Under the pieces are notes generated by a model. That model worked only from the letters and a program-made list of their open reading frames with translations, had not been told where the DNA came from and did not search any database. 64,000 nt of DNA from Symbiodinium natans. Lineage: Eukaryota; Sar; Dinophyceae; Suessiales; Symbiodiniaceae. A program made the translations under genes and the position numbers. The stretch spans positions 720,713 to 784,712 of the forward strand of contig CAJNDS010002845.1 in assembly GCA_905221605.1 (NCBI GenBank), given 5' to 3'. Shown here piece by piece: positions 21,897 to 30,121 of this stretch. How positions within the stretch are numbered: the stretch's first letter is position 1; the number at the start of each line of letters is the position of its first letter.

Positions 21897-22150
21897 CAGA
21901 TCGAGAAGCTGTCGAGGCAAATCAGCTGGGAGGTGGAAGGCCGGGCTGCCAATGCTGAGTTGCCACGTGGCCTAGGCTTGATGGTGGAAACAGTCCAGGA
22001 ACTCTGGCCGAAGCTTTGTGGTAGGAATTTGTTCAGCAGAGGCCAAGGGAGGTTCCAAATCGCATGCTCCTTCCATGACCCCCTGGTCGCAAGCGTCACA
22101 CGAATGAACAGCTTATTGAGTTATGTGAAGGCTGTCAGGAGAAGCCGAAC
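21897..22150 (+). CDS. Exon of an unrecognised gene
   Basis: After GAGGACAG the frame reads IEKLSRQISWEVEGRAANAE, then LPRGLGLMVETVQELWPKLC, and stays open towards 22304. The first 60 residues look coding; the remainder is uncertain. If the gene continues, it would be interrupted downstream by the copia-like element at 23.25 kb. Confidence 0.35.
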
Positions 22151-23255
22151 GAGCGGTGCCTTCTTTCAAGTCTGTTGGGACGCTTGGCGTTTGTTTGCTC
22201 GATTCGATTGGTTCGTGCTACCGCCTGCTCGCGATATTTGGGCTGGAACTCATGACAGGTTGTCTGTTGCGTGTACCGAAGTCAGATACAAAGAAGCAAA
22301 GTGAAGAACAGTGCGCCCCCCTTCTCGTTTTAGCTGGACCACGGCTCATGTTGTGATCTGAAACACCTTTTTCTTCATCACTCTCAACCACAGCGAGCTC
22401 GAAACCTCGCGGATGTTCAGGTTTTGGACCCGCACAGCATTCGGTAAGGCATAAATGGTAGTCGTGCACTTTGGACTGTGAAGCCCCAAAAAACGCTCGA
22501 CTTTGTCCGCCCGCCCGAAACCCCACTAGTGGATCCAGACCTTGACACCGTCTAACCCTTCAAACTCACCAACAGCTGCGGTCCCGGTTTCTGCAAGGCC
22601 TCCAGATCCCAAAAACGATCAGCGTAATTACGCAATTCGCACCCTGAAATTGGCCTCCCAGAACCCCAAGCTCGATCAGTGCAAGCAACCTGCACTCAAT
22701 TTGGCCATCAGTTTTACCAGCCTGCGTCCACACACCAATTGCGGCGTCCATGGGTCATCTTTTGCCGTAGTGTGGCGCGGTGCAGTGTTGGCACGCTGTC
22801 ACTCTCTGACAGACACTCAAAGTTGGTCCGAAAGTCGATAGTTTCGCGTTTCTTGGGGGGGGGAGGGGGTCACCGTTGAACGTTTCACAGCAAGGGGGGT
22901 CTCAACTCCGTCAAAACTATAACGGGGAGTGCTACCCTGTTGAAGATACGTGGCTGAGGACGTGATCAGCCTTGGGCTTCCCAAGACAAGCACCAAGGAG
23001 GGAGCTCCCAGATGCTTGGTCTGCTACCAGAAACGGACTGTACAACTGGAAATTTGTTGCTGTTAGAGGTTTCCCAACCTGCCAAGCCCTCAGCCCCCGG
23101 TTCATCTGGAGGTTGCGTTTCCGACAGCTTAGGATGCGGTCGGATGCGCCTGTGTTTCTTGTCTTCAGCTAGAAACGTTGTCAATAGCAGCTGCACCTGA
23201 GACCCAAAGGCTGCCGCCAAGAATGTGAACATGCTACTGTATTTCATTGTGTTTC

Positions 23256-23423
23256 TGCAAATGCAGGCGGTGTCACTCGCTCCAAATCGATCTGCACTTT
23301 TCCTTCACCTGCATCTGTCAACTGCGTACCATAGGCATACAAAGGGGCCCCCTAGGTTCGAGCCGCCGTGCAGCGGAAATCACATGAGGCTTTCAGGAAG
23401 GGCTATACATCTGGACTTTCACA
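23256..23423 (-). repeat. 3' LTR of the copia-like element
   Basis: On the coding strand it runs TGTGAAAGTCC to CATTTGCA. By eye it is identical to the other LTR over all 168 bp. Upstream of it on the coding strand is a purine-rich stretch (AGGAAAGAGA, near 23434-23444), a possible polypurine tract, although it does not abut the LTR. Confidence 0.92.
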
Positions 23424-23450
23424 GCCCGGTCAAATCTCTTTCCTGAAAGA

Positions 23451-26441
23451 CTATCGGCGGTTGTAACCTAGTTGCTTCCGCTCTTCGAGCTTCTCTTCCA
23501 GGGCTTCGGCTTCACTCACAATCTGATATTCGCCCGTCATCAGGAGGTCATACAACGCCGCCATGTTCGCATTCTTCTTCGTCAGCCCATCCACAATCAT
23601 GTGAGGGTGAGGTACCCATCGAACACGGCCCTTGATCGCATTCATATTCTGTCTCACCACTTGAATCTCCAAGCATGTCCTCTTGTCCTGTGAGGGTCCG
23701 GTGCTTTCACGAGACAAATGATCGTACAGAGCCTTCGCGTCAATGATGCAGAGGCTCTCCTTCAGCTCCTTCTCTGTCTGGCTTTTGGCGATTGCCACGA
23801 TCTTGTTCTGCTGAAGATGCTCTTCCCACTTCGCCAGCTCAAATTCCGGGTCGGTCAACTCATTGAAGATGGAGACAATCCAACAAAGCTCACCTAGCCC
23901 CTTTGACAAGGCTTGCGTCTCGGCTGCCAGCGTTGAGTTCACCACTTTGTGAATTCTTCCACTTCGCCACGAAACCAGTGAGCAAGGCACTCTTCGCCCT
24001 CGTTGTAAGTCTTCATGAAAGGCGATGACACCATAGGCACCCTGACTGTTGCCCCCATAGGCGTTTGCGAAGCTAGCATCCGAAACCACTCCCCATGCCA
24101 AATTCTCGAAGGGAATCGCCCTGATCTTGATCGCCAGTGTTGGATTCGTCTTGATCAGGTGCACCGCTTTGTTGACGTCAATCAAGTCCTGGATCACCGG
24201 CTTGGGAAAGGTTGCCGCCCCTAGACTGGCAGCAGCTGCCGCATCTGGCCGCCCCTCTTTGGCCGCCCAGTTCAGAGCACCAATCACTGCTCTCATTTGC
24301 GCAATCTCGCTGTCGTTCGCCAGGGCTTTGGGATCAGCCTTTCTTCCCTTGGCCATGCTGATTGGCTCCAATCGTTCGCCGATGAATTTCTCCATGTCAA
24401 CCTCAAAGTCGAAGTTTTCCAGTTGCTTCACGCGCCTTCCGTTGAAACCAACACCTTGTTCAGCCTCTTGAACCATGACAAACTTCCCGAACCGAAATCG
24501 TTCACGGAGCTCCGCGATCTTCCTGTAGTGCTCCTCATCACCGAAGGTAAACAGATCGTCCACCTCCACAGCGATGGCTCCACGTAGTGTCTGCTTCCCT
24601 GGGAGAAAGTAGACCGTTGGATCCAGCACCGATTCTCGGTATCCAAGAGCCAATATCGCCTCCTTTAGAGTTCGCCTCCAATGGATTGGCGCATCGCCAA
24701 GTCCATAGCATCCAGCAACAATCTCCACAAGCTGCTCGTCGTGTAGACCCTCGATCCCTGATTTTGGAAGACTAGCGTACAGCTTCCCTTGCTTCCTCAC
24801 GAGTGGTAAAGACTGGCAGAAAGCGTTCTTCAAGTCGCCCACACTCGCCTGATACTTGAGGGATGCTGCAACCTGGAGAAGCACTCCGAAGCTGGTGCTA
24901 TTGAGCGTTGGTGCGTAACGATCTAGCTCCATAAGATCTGGATCTCGGTCTCCGCGAATGCACCATCTCGATTTCATCTGAGGAGGCTCGCCTGGTTGCT
25001 CGGCTGGCTTCCACCGTCGAACCATTCTGCTGGGTATAATCCTCTGCTCCTGGCCTCGGGCTCTGAGATCTGCTCGAACTGCCCTTGATTCCTCAAGACT
25101 GAGAACTTTGATGGCGTCAGTGCTTGCCACCTTACACCATTCTTGAAGATCTGATTCGCGCCAAGCGGGCCATTCATGTGGCTTGATCTCGTGCTCGAAC
25201 ACCTCGCCCTGACCTCGAGTCTTGGTGGCCATGTAGTCGTGAATGTTCACTTCAGTCGAACTGAAAACAGTGAACCCAACCCAGCTCTTCTTCATATCGT
25301 TAACCTTCTTTCTTTGCTTGAACCAGTTGTCATTGTAGGTATCCACCGTGCCATCCTCCATCACCATGTAGGTTTGACGATGTTTCAGTCTTCTTGGCAT
25401 CAGAGCTCCTCGAATCTTCGTTGGGTTACATAGTCGCCTGCGCGGCTCGTAATGTCTCCTCACCACAACATTGCGACTCACGTCCTCCCAGCAGTCTAGA
25501 TCAACTTTCCATCGACCATCTTCTGCATAGAACCATGCCTGCGATGAAGAGCTTGATTCTTGCTTGGCATAGTACGGAGAACTGGGAGGCCTTTTGCTCA
25601 TCAGTCTGCGAGTGGCTTCATAGGGTGCACTTCCCGGTGGATGTCCATCCATTTGTTGATTCCGTAGCACAGTCTGCACTGTCTCTGGAGAAAGTTCTTG
25701 TACACCACTTGACATCTGTCGACTGGGCGCAGGCTCTGGCTCTTCCTCTGAAGACTGCTGCCTGACATTGGTGGATGTTGGTGGATGTCCCACTTGAGGT
25801 ACTGGAATTTGTTCTTGAACACTTTCATCGATCGATGGTTCATATTGCGCCAGCTCTTCCTCATCGTAAGGTCCTTCTGGCACTGGTACATCTTCTGGAA
25901 GTAGTCGCGGTCGTTGATGTGCCCTTTCTTCGGGATGCCAGTCCATTCCTCCTCGAAGTTCCACAGCCTCCTCTTCTTCATCGGGAGGACCTGGTTCCTC
26001 CGTCATGTCCTTGTAAGTTCGCTTTTGGCTGGACCGCCCCAACTCCTCACGCAGAACCTCCAGCTCACCGGCCAGTAGCTCTTTTGCAAGCTGTTCTTCA
26101 CTGGTAGCATGTCGACAATGCTCACAACTCACTTTCCAGAGCTCTCCCTTCATAGATACCCACAAGCTCGGCTGCTCAATCGCCAAAACCACTCCAGGAC
26201 CCACCCATGATGGCTTCCGACCCTCATGGGACTCCTCGGTCATCATATGCCTCCTCTTCCGCTCCTTTGGCTGTCGGTAGACGTACACGGTCTCGCCAAC
26301 CACGAACGTAGGAGGAATGCGGCTTCGGGCATTCCTTGCTCGAGTGAGAGCAAGTTGTGTCTGAGATTTGATGTAAGCCTCTTGTGCCGCTTGACGCAGC
26401 TCCAAGACTCGTCGCATCTCATCTCCAGCACTCTGCACCAC
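23451..26441 (-). CDS. Copia reverse transcriptase-RNase H (with end of integrase domain)
   Basis: A 996-residue open frame. Residues 1-130 are the tail of integrase (PTFVVGETVYVYRQPKERKR). Residues 130-340 are an acidic, Pro-rich linker. Reverse transcriptase covers about residues 480-720: MKSRWCIRGDRDPD (copia K-R-VARG motif), Asp536 in VGDLKNAF (motif A), CYGLGDAPIHWRRTL (copia YGL-QAPR-W motif) and VEVDDLFTFG with Asp628 (motif C). RNase H follows with Asp788 in VVSDASFA, Glu in STLAAETQAL, Asp in IDAKALYDH and the closing WVPHPHMIVDGLTKK. All key acidic residues are present. It is in a different frame from the integrase ORF, with the shift near 26450. Confidence 0.93.
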   Translation of the reverse strand: MVQSAGDEMRRVLELRQAAQEAYIKSQTQLALTRARNARSRIPPTFVVGETVYVYRQPKERKRRHMMTEESHEGRKPSWVGPGVVLAIEQPSLWVSMKGELWKVSCEHCRHATSEEQLAKELLAGELEVLREELGRSSQKRTYKDMTEEPGPPDEEEEAVELRGGMDWHPEERAHQRPRLLPEDVPVPEGPYDEEELAQYEPSIDESVQEQIPVPQVGHPPTSTNVRQQSSEEEPEPAPSRQMSSGVQELSPETVQTVLRNQQMDGHPPGSAPYEATRRLMSKRPPSSPYYAKQESSSSSQAWFYAEDGRWKVDLDCWEDVSRNVVVRRHYEPRRRLCNPTKIRGALMPRRLKHRQTYMVMEDGTVDTYNDNWFKQRKKVNDMKKSWVGFTVFSSTEVNIHDYMATKTRGQGEVFEHEIKPHEWPAWRESDLQEWCKVASTDAIKVLSLEESRAVRADLRARGQEQRIIPSRMVRRWKPAEQPGEPPQMKSRWCIRGDRDPDLMELDRYAPTLNSTSFGVLLQVAASLKYQASVGDLKNAFCQSLPLVRKQGKLYASLPKSGIEGLHDEQLVEIVAGCYGLGDAPIHWRRTLKEAILALGYRESVLDPTVYFLPGKQTLRGAIAVEVDDLFTFGDEEHYRKIAELRERFRFGKFVMVQEAEQGVGFNGRRVKQLENFDFEVDMEKFIGERLEPISMAKGRKADPKALANDSEIAQMRAVIGALNWAAKEGRPDAAAAASLGAATFPKPVIQDLIDVNKAVHLIKTNPTLAIKIRAIPFENLAWGVVSDASFANAYGGNSQGAYGVIAFHEDLQRGRRVPCSLVSWRSGRIHKVVNSTLAAETQALSKGLGELCWIVSIFNELTDPEFELAKWEEHLQQNKIVAIAKSQTEKELKESLCIIDAKALYDHLSRESTGPSQDKRTCLEIQVVRQNMNAIKGRVRWVPHPHMIVDGLTKKNANMAALYDLLMTGEYQIVSEAEALEEKLEERKQLGYNRR

Positions 26442-28900
26442 CAGTCTAGGATCTGTCGATCATCCGACAGGAGAGATCCTGGAAGTCGAAGATTATGCCC
26501 GATCTGCCGTTGTGTGGGAGAAAACCCGCTCCGATTCCCGTACCTGTTCTTGGCATTCTCCACCTCGTAGAGCAGGGTCTTCAACTCTTCCCACGTGCTA
26601 ATCTGGGTGGTCTCCCTCGCTTTCTCATACACATGCTTGTAGTGAGCTCCAGCTCTCTCTGTCTTCCCAGCCTGCCAGGGAGATCTGGCTGCAGTGTGAC
26701 GAATCAAGGCGCCTGCTTGAGCTGCCATCTCCGCGAATTGACCTCGAAATTCGGTTCCCAGGTCAGCTATGATGATCTCAGGAACGCCAAACACTCTGCC
26801 CCAAACTCGCAGGAAGGTTCTCCAGGCGTGGTCGGACTCGGTGTTCTTGAGCCTTTCCACCATCTGGTAACCGGTTCCCCAGTCCACCATGTTCAAGGCC
26901 GGAAATGTCTCTCTCTTGTCCAGTGCGCTCAGGAACACCACGTCAACTCCCACCACCTTGCCTGGTTCGTAGCTTTTGGGCAACACAGCAGGTCGTGCTG
27001 GCTTGGGCTTTGGCCTTGCTTTGCACACATCGCACTCGAACTTTGTCGCCACATAACGGACCACATGCGGTTTGGCGTTTGCCAAACGCAAAGATCTCGC
27101 CATCTCCTTACCTGCTGGATGACCCATATTCTCGTGCAGCTTCTTGATTAGCCGTTTTTCTTCTGCGGTAGGCTCCAGTGCATCATCAACCGGCTGTTGC
27201 CGCTCATCCAACTCATCCTCCTCCTGCACATAGACCTTCCCGCACTTTCCGGAACATCTTGGTACAGGAAACCCCGTTTCGTGAAGTTGTTGAGCAACGT
27301 CGCGTTCCATTGCATCAACTCCTCTGGCCGTAAAGGCTGTAGCCACATAGCGGCTTCCAGACCATGAACGGGACTCGTGCCACCTCTTTGGGTCAAAGGA
27401 GAGGACCCGGTGCTTGATGTTGTGGAGCTTCCCGGCCTGCCTCTTCCCATTCGGCAAGTTCCGAAAAACGGCACGTGATTCCGGAACTTCATCGTCCTGA
27501 ATCCATATCTCTCCTCTGCGATACGATCCTGCACCGATCACATAGTTTTGGGACTCCTTCTTGTTGTGTAGATCACGATGAAGACTGCTGCCTGCGTTCA
27601 GCCCCAAAGATATGGTAGTCCAAGTAGGTTTTGAGATTCCTTGGATCTTACACTGAAACTTCATCAGGTTGTTGAGGTACATGGCACAGTTAGGCAGCGA
27701 CTTCGTCCGGTTCGTGACTCCATGACGGTTGCCGTGTGAGTACATGCCGAAAATCAAATAACTTCCAGCTATGGTTGTGGACCTTGCCCCAGCTCGCGTA
27801 GAAGGCATCCTCTCCACGAACTTTTCAAACGACACCAGTGAGTAGTCACGTTCTCGAATCAGACGACGCGCCATGCCTTCCAGGTAGCCAACATCTGCCT
27901 CGCTCAGGTATGAATGACTGGCCTCCTGGTTCTGAGAAATGCTACTGTCGTCGCAATGGTGTGCCTCCTGGTTCTGAGAAATGCTATCGTCGTCATGGTG
28001 GTGTGCCTCCTGGTTCTGAGAAATGCTATTGTCGTCATGGTGGTGTGCCTCCTGGTTCTGAGAAATGCTATCGTCGTCATGGTGGTGTGCCTTCTGGTAA
28101 GCGACAAGGTTCTCGGAGACGTGTGTCAGCTTTGCTTCATGATCAGCATCGCTGCCCATCTCATTGCTCACCGCACACATCAGCCCAGGGTGGTTTCCAG
28201 TGAGCATCCGCTGGCAGTCTAGAACCTGCTGAACTCGCCGTCCAGTCATACCATCGCAGCTTGTTCCAGCCTCCACATAGGCCGCATCACACTCGGAATG
28301 CAGCATCACGAAGGCCTTGCCCGTTGCATCCTGCCACGCTGCGAGGTCCAAGGCTGCCTCCAGGTCTTCACCAGAAGCACACTCCGCCTCAATCACCATG
28401 TACTCGGGTTGTCGAACCGCCATCCGACTCCAAAAACTTGCACTCGCTAATTCTTCCACTCCCAACCATTCAACGCTACGCCAATCCTTTGTCTCCGTGA
28501 ACTCTGAGGCTTGGACGAACTTCCCAATGGCATTCTGCATTCGCTTCTTCTCGCCGGCAGTGAGTGCCTTCGTTTTTCCGAACTCCTCGCTCCAGGCCAC
28601 AAGAGCCGCTTCATCTTCGAACACCGCGAGGACCTTCTCGTCTTCCTGTAAGCTGCGCGGCAACCATCCGTTTCGTTCATCCCACTTAGCTCCATCATCA
28701 TCCCACACATAGTAGCTCTTGGAGATTGGCATGCTCCATGGTGCATAGGAGTGTTGAGAGCCAAATGCCCTCATCTGCAGGCTTCTTGCTGTCTTCAATT
28801 GCGCAGCGGTTTGGATCAGGCAAGCCTGCTGAGGCCCAATCCCAACTGGTAGCCAGTCTTCTAGCTTGAGTGGTCGACCATCTGGAAGCCCTCCATCTGA
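26243..28900 (-). CDS. Copia polyprotein: dioxygenase-like domain and DDE integrase
   Basis: Coding part of a longer open frame (the frame itself begins at 30121). From 28.75 to 28.1 kb it encodes a conserved-looking spacer (SYYVWDDDGAKWDERNGWLP). At 28.1-27.9 kb a 14-residue tandem repeat rich in His and Asp follows, and at 27.85-27.3 kb a putative 2OG-Fe(II) dioxygenase-like domain. From 27.15 kb integrase begins with the zinc-binding HHCC part (KLHENMGHPAGKEMARSLRL; CDVCKA). The catalytic triad is Asp in GVDVVFL (26942-26944), Asp in IIADLGTEF (26762-26764) and Glu in GKTERAG (26657-26659), with D-35-E spacing as expected. Integrase inserts the cDNA copy into the host chromosome. The last residues of the frame (from about 26450) are out of register with the rest of integrase. 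Confidence 0.88.
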   Translation of the reverse strand, partial: SDGGLPDGRPLKLEDWLPVGIGPQQACLIQTAAQLKTARSLQMRAFGSQHSYAPWSMPISKSYYVWDDDGAKWDERNGWLPRSLQEDEKVLAVFEDEAALVAWSEEFGKTKALTAGEKKRMQNAIGKFVQASEFTETKDWRSVEWLGVEELASASFWSRMAVRQPEYMVIEAECASGEDLEAALDLAAWQDATGKAFVMLHSECDAAYVEAGTSCDGMTGRRVQQVLDCQRMLTGNHPGLMCAVSNEMGSDADHEAKLTHVSENLVAYQKAHHHDDDSISQNQEAHHHDDNSISQNQEAHHHDDDSISQNQEAHHCDDSSISQNQEASHSYLSEADVGYLEGMARRLIRERDYSLVSFEKFVERMPSTRAGARSTTIAGSYLIFGMYSHGNRHGVTNRTKSLPNCAMYLNNLMKFQCKIQGISKPTWTTISLGLNAGSSLHRDLHNKKESQNYVIGAGSYRRGEIWIQDDEVPESRAVFRNLPNGKRQAGKLHNIKHRVLSFDPKRWHESRSWSGSRYVATAFTARGVDAMERDVAQQLHETGFPVPRCSGKCGKVYVQEEDELDERQQPVDDALEPTAEEKRLIKKLHENMGHPAGKEMARSLRLANAKPHVVRYVATKFECDVCKARPKPKPARPAVLPKSYEPGKVVGVDVVFLSALDKRETFPALNMVDWGTGYQMVERLKNTESDHAWRTFLRVWGRVFGVPEIIIADLGTEFRGQFAEMAAQAGALIRHTAARSPWQAGKTERAGAHYKHVYEKARETTQISTWEELKTLLYEVENAKNRYGNRSGFSPTQRQIGHNLRLPGSLLSDDRQILDWWCRVLEMRCDESWSCVKRHKRLTSNLRHNLLSLEQGMPEAAFLLRSWLARPCTSTDSQRSGRGGI
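27360..27860 (-). other. Putative 2OG-Fe(II) dioxygenase-like domain within the polyprotein
   Basis: In coding direction: AGSYLIFGMYSHGNRHGVTN, then SLGLNAGSSLHRDLHNKKES, NYVIGAGSYRRGEIWI, SFDPKRWHESRSWSGSRYVA. The pattern LHRD (His and Asp at 27580-27572), about 65 residues, then WH (27379-27377), then G-x-R about eight residues later matches the HxD...H...R metal and 2-oxoglutarate site of the double-stranded beta-helix oxygenases. GGE-like YRRGEIWI stands in the usual strand between them. Family assignment is inference from this spacing. Such a domain is not part of standard copia elements. Confidence 0.5.
27905..28105 (-). repeat. 42-bp tandem repeat encoding a His/Asp-rich 14-mer
   Basis: Four to five copies of a 42-bp unit, CCTCCTGGTTCTGAGAAATG followed by a 22-bp remainder on the + strand. 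On the coding strand each encodes QEAHHHDDDSISQN with single variations (DDN, HCDDS). The copies are in frame with the polyprotein. They lie between the linker and the dioxygenase-like domain. Confidence 0.9.
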
Positions 28901-29720
28901 CTCGCTTGGAGCTGACTCATGAAGCTCTGAAACCAAGCGACCTGCTCGTGCAGCATTCGTGTTTCGGCCTGATGCTGCTGAGCCTGAGCTTCCATCTGAG
29001 CCTGGAACTTGCTCTCCATCTGCAGCATGTGCTCCTTCATCTGTTCCCGGCTCGCTTCCACATGCTTCTCTGCTTGACCTTGGATCTTTACAATCTCCTC
29101 GTTGAGCACCTCCAAGTCGTCCAACTCCATTGCCTGCTGATCCTTCTTTTCCATCTGCTCCTTGATGTCCCAAAGGAAGAACTCGCACACTCTCTTCTCG
29201 CATCGATAGAAGTGTCGGCCCTTCGTTGGACCCTCTTTCTTCACCTGCCAGCTTCGCGCCGGCTTGCCACACTGACACGTGATGATCTTCATCTGCTCGC
29301 TGCTCGATGTGGCACATGCGCGATCCTTCTCTTCCTTCTTCCGGGCCAGTTGTGTCGGATTGAGGTACTCCCAGCGGCCCTTGCACTTGTTGCAGTAGAT
29401 CTCCTTCTGGTGCTGGTTCCCCGCGCCCTTCAACTCCTGCGCCGGGTGGTTGCAAGCTTCGATGGCAACTTGCGGTTTGTCCTTCGTCTGACGTGTTCCA
29501 AGGAAGTTGGCATAGCGGATCACCTCGCCATACTCCAGCTGTTTGTCCTTTGCAGGAGCTGCAATTGAACTCGCTTGGGTAGAAGGACATGGGACCTGTG
29601 AAGGATCCCCCAGCCCCAAGAGCCGCGAAGAGGAACTTGGCAGCCAGTCCAGCACCTTTGCGCGAAGGTCTACCAGGATCATCAGATCGAACACCTTCTC
29701 GCCCACCACTCGCCAACGTC
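28861..29720 (-). CDS. GRF-type zinc finger and coiled coil (copia accessory module)
   Basis: This frame (open from 29847) is in the same phase as Gag, and the better coding choice here: the overlapping polyprotein frame is Gly/Glu/Ser-rich and reads like noise between about 29700 and 28900. From about residue 50 it reads FDLMILVDLRAKVLDWLPSS, then LEYGEVIRYANFLGTRQTKD, a CNKCKGRWEYL pair and ITCQCGKPARSWQVKKEGPT followed by GRHFYRCEKRVCEFFLW. The CxCG...GR-F-YxC...C-FF-W pattern is the GRF zinc finger, a nucleic-acid-binding fold known from TOP3A, NEIL3 and APE2. The last 100 residues are a Glu/Gln-rich coiled coil (AEKHVEASREQMKEHMLQME). It ends at a stop at 28861-28863, just where the other frame again becomes coding. 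Confidence 0.65.
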
Positions 29721-30121
29721 TTACAGCTCTTCGGCTTCTCGTCACTGCCGCTGGTCTTCCACGGGGAGCTCCATCTCGCTCTCTCTGCTCGAGCATGCGC
29801 TGCAGCATCAACGATGCCATGAGTCTCGGCGGGCTTCGAATTTCCAATCACTGTTTGCTTGAGTGAAATCATGCTGTGGGTCGCAAACACGAACTGCTCA
29901 TGCTGTGCTTTGCCTCTGGCTCCATCAGGCAACTTCCAACCATCTGGTGAAAAGGCTGTCACATCAACCGACATGTGCCCAGACGGAAGTGCATGCATAG
30001 GCGCCTCCACACCGTACTCTCGAATGTCCAAGATGTCGCGATCCAGGTCGATGACTGCCCTGAGTTGTTTCAGCAGCTTGATGGGCAGGAGTAAGGGAAC
30101 ATTATCAGTCACGACTGTCAA
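29720..30121 (-). CDS. Protease C-terminal segment of the copia polyprotein
   Basis: The longer polyprotein frame begins at 30121, overlapping the Gag stop by 3 bases. Its first part reads LTVVTDNVPLLLPIKLLKQL, then RAVIDLDRDILDI and SGHMSVDVTAFSPDGW. This continues the aspartic-protease-like fold started at the end of Gag: flap-like LLPIKLLKQLRAVIDL and the second hydrophobic strand. Around 29720 the coding signal moves to the Gag phase. No ATG opens this frame, so a frameshift or a missing base is needed for expression. Confidence 0.6.

Noticed and set aside
23350-23362. GGTTCGAGCC pol III B-box-like motif in the LTRs, possible tRNA relic
   Set aside because: No A box, no cloverleaf, and the flanking bases do not pair as a T arm.
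28861-29700. Polyprotein frame peptide across the GRF region as a real domain
   Set aside because: Gly/Ser/Glu-rich irregular peptide without pattern, while the overlapping frame gives a GRF finger and coiled coil.
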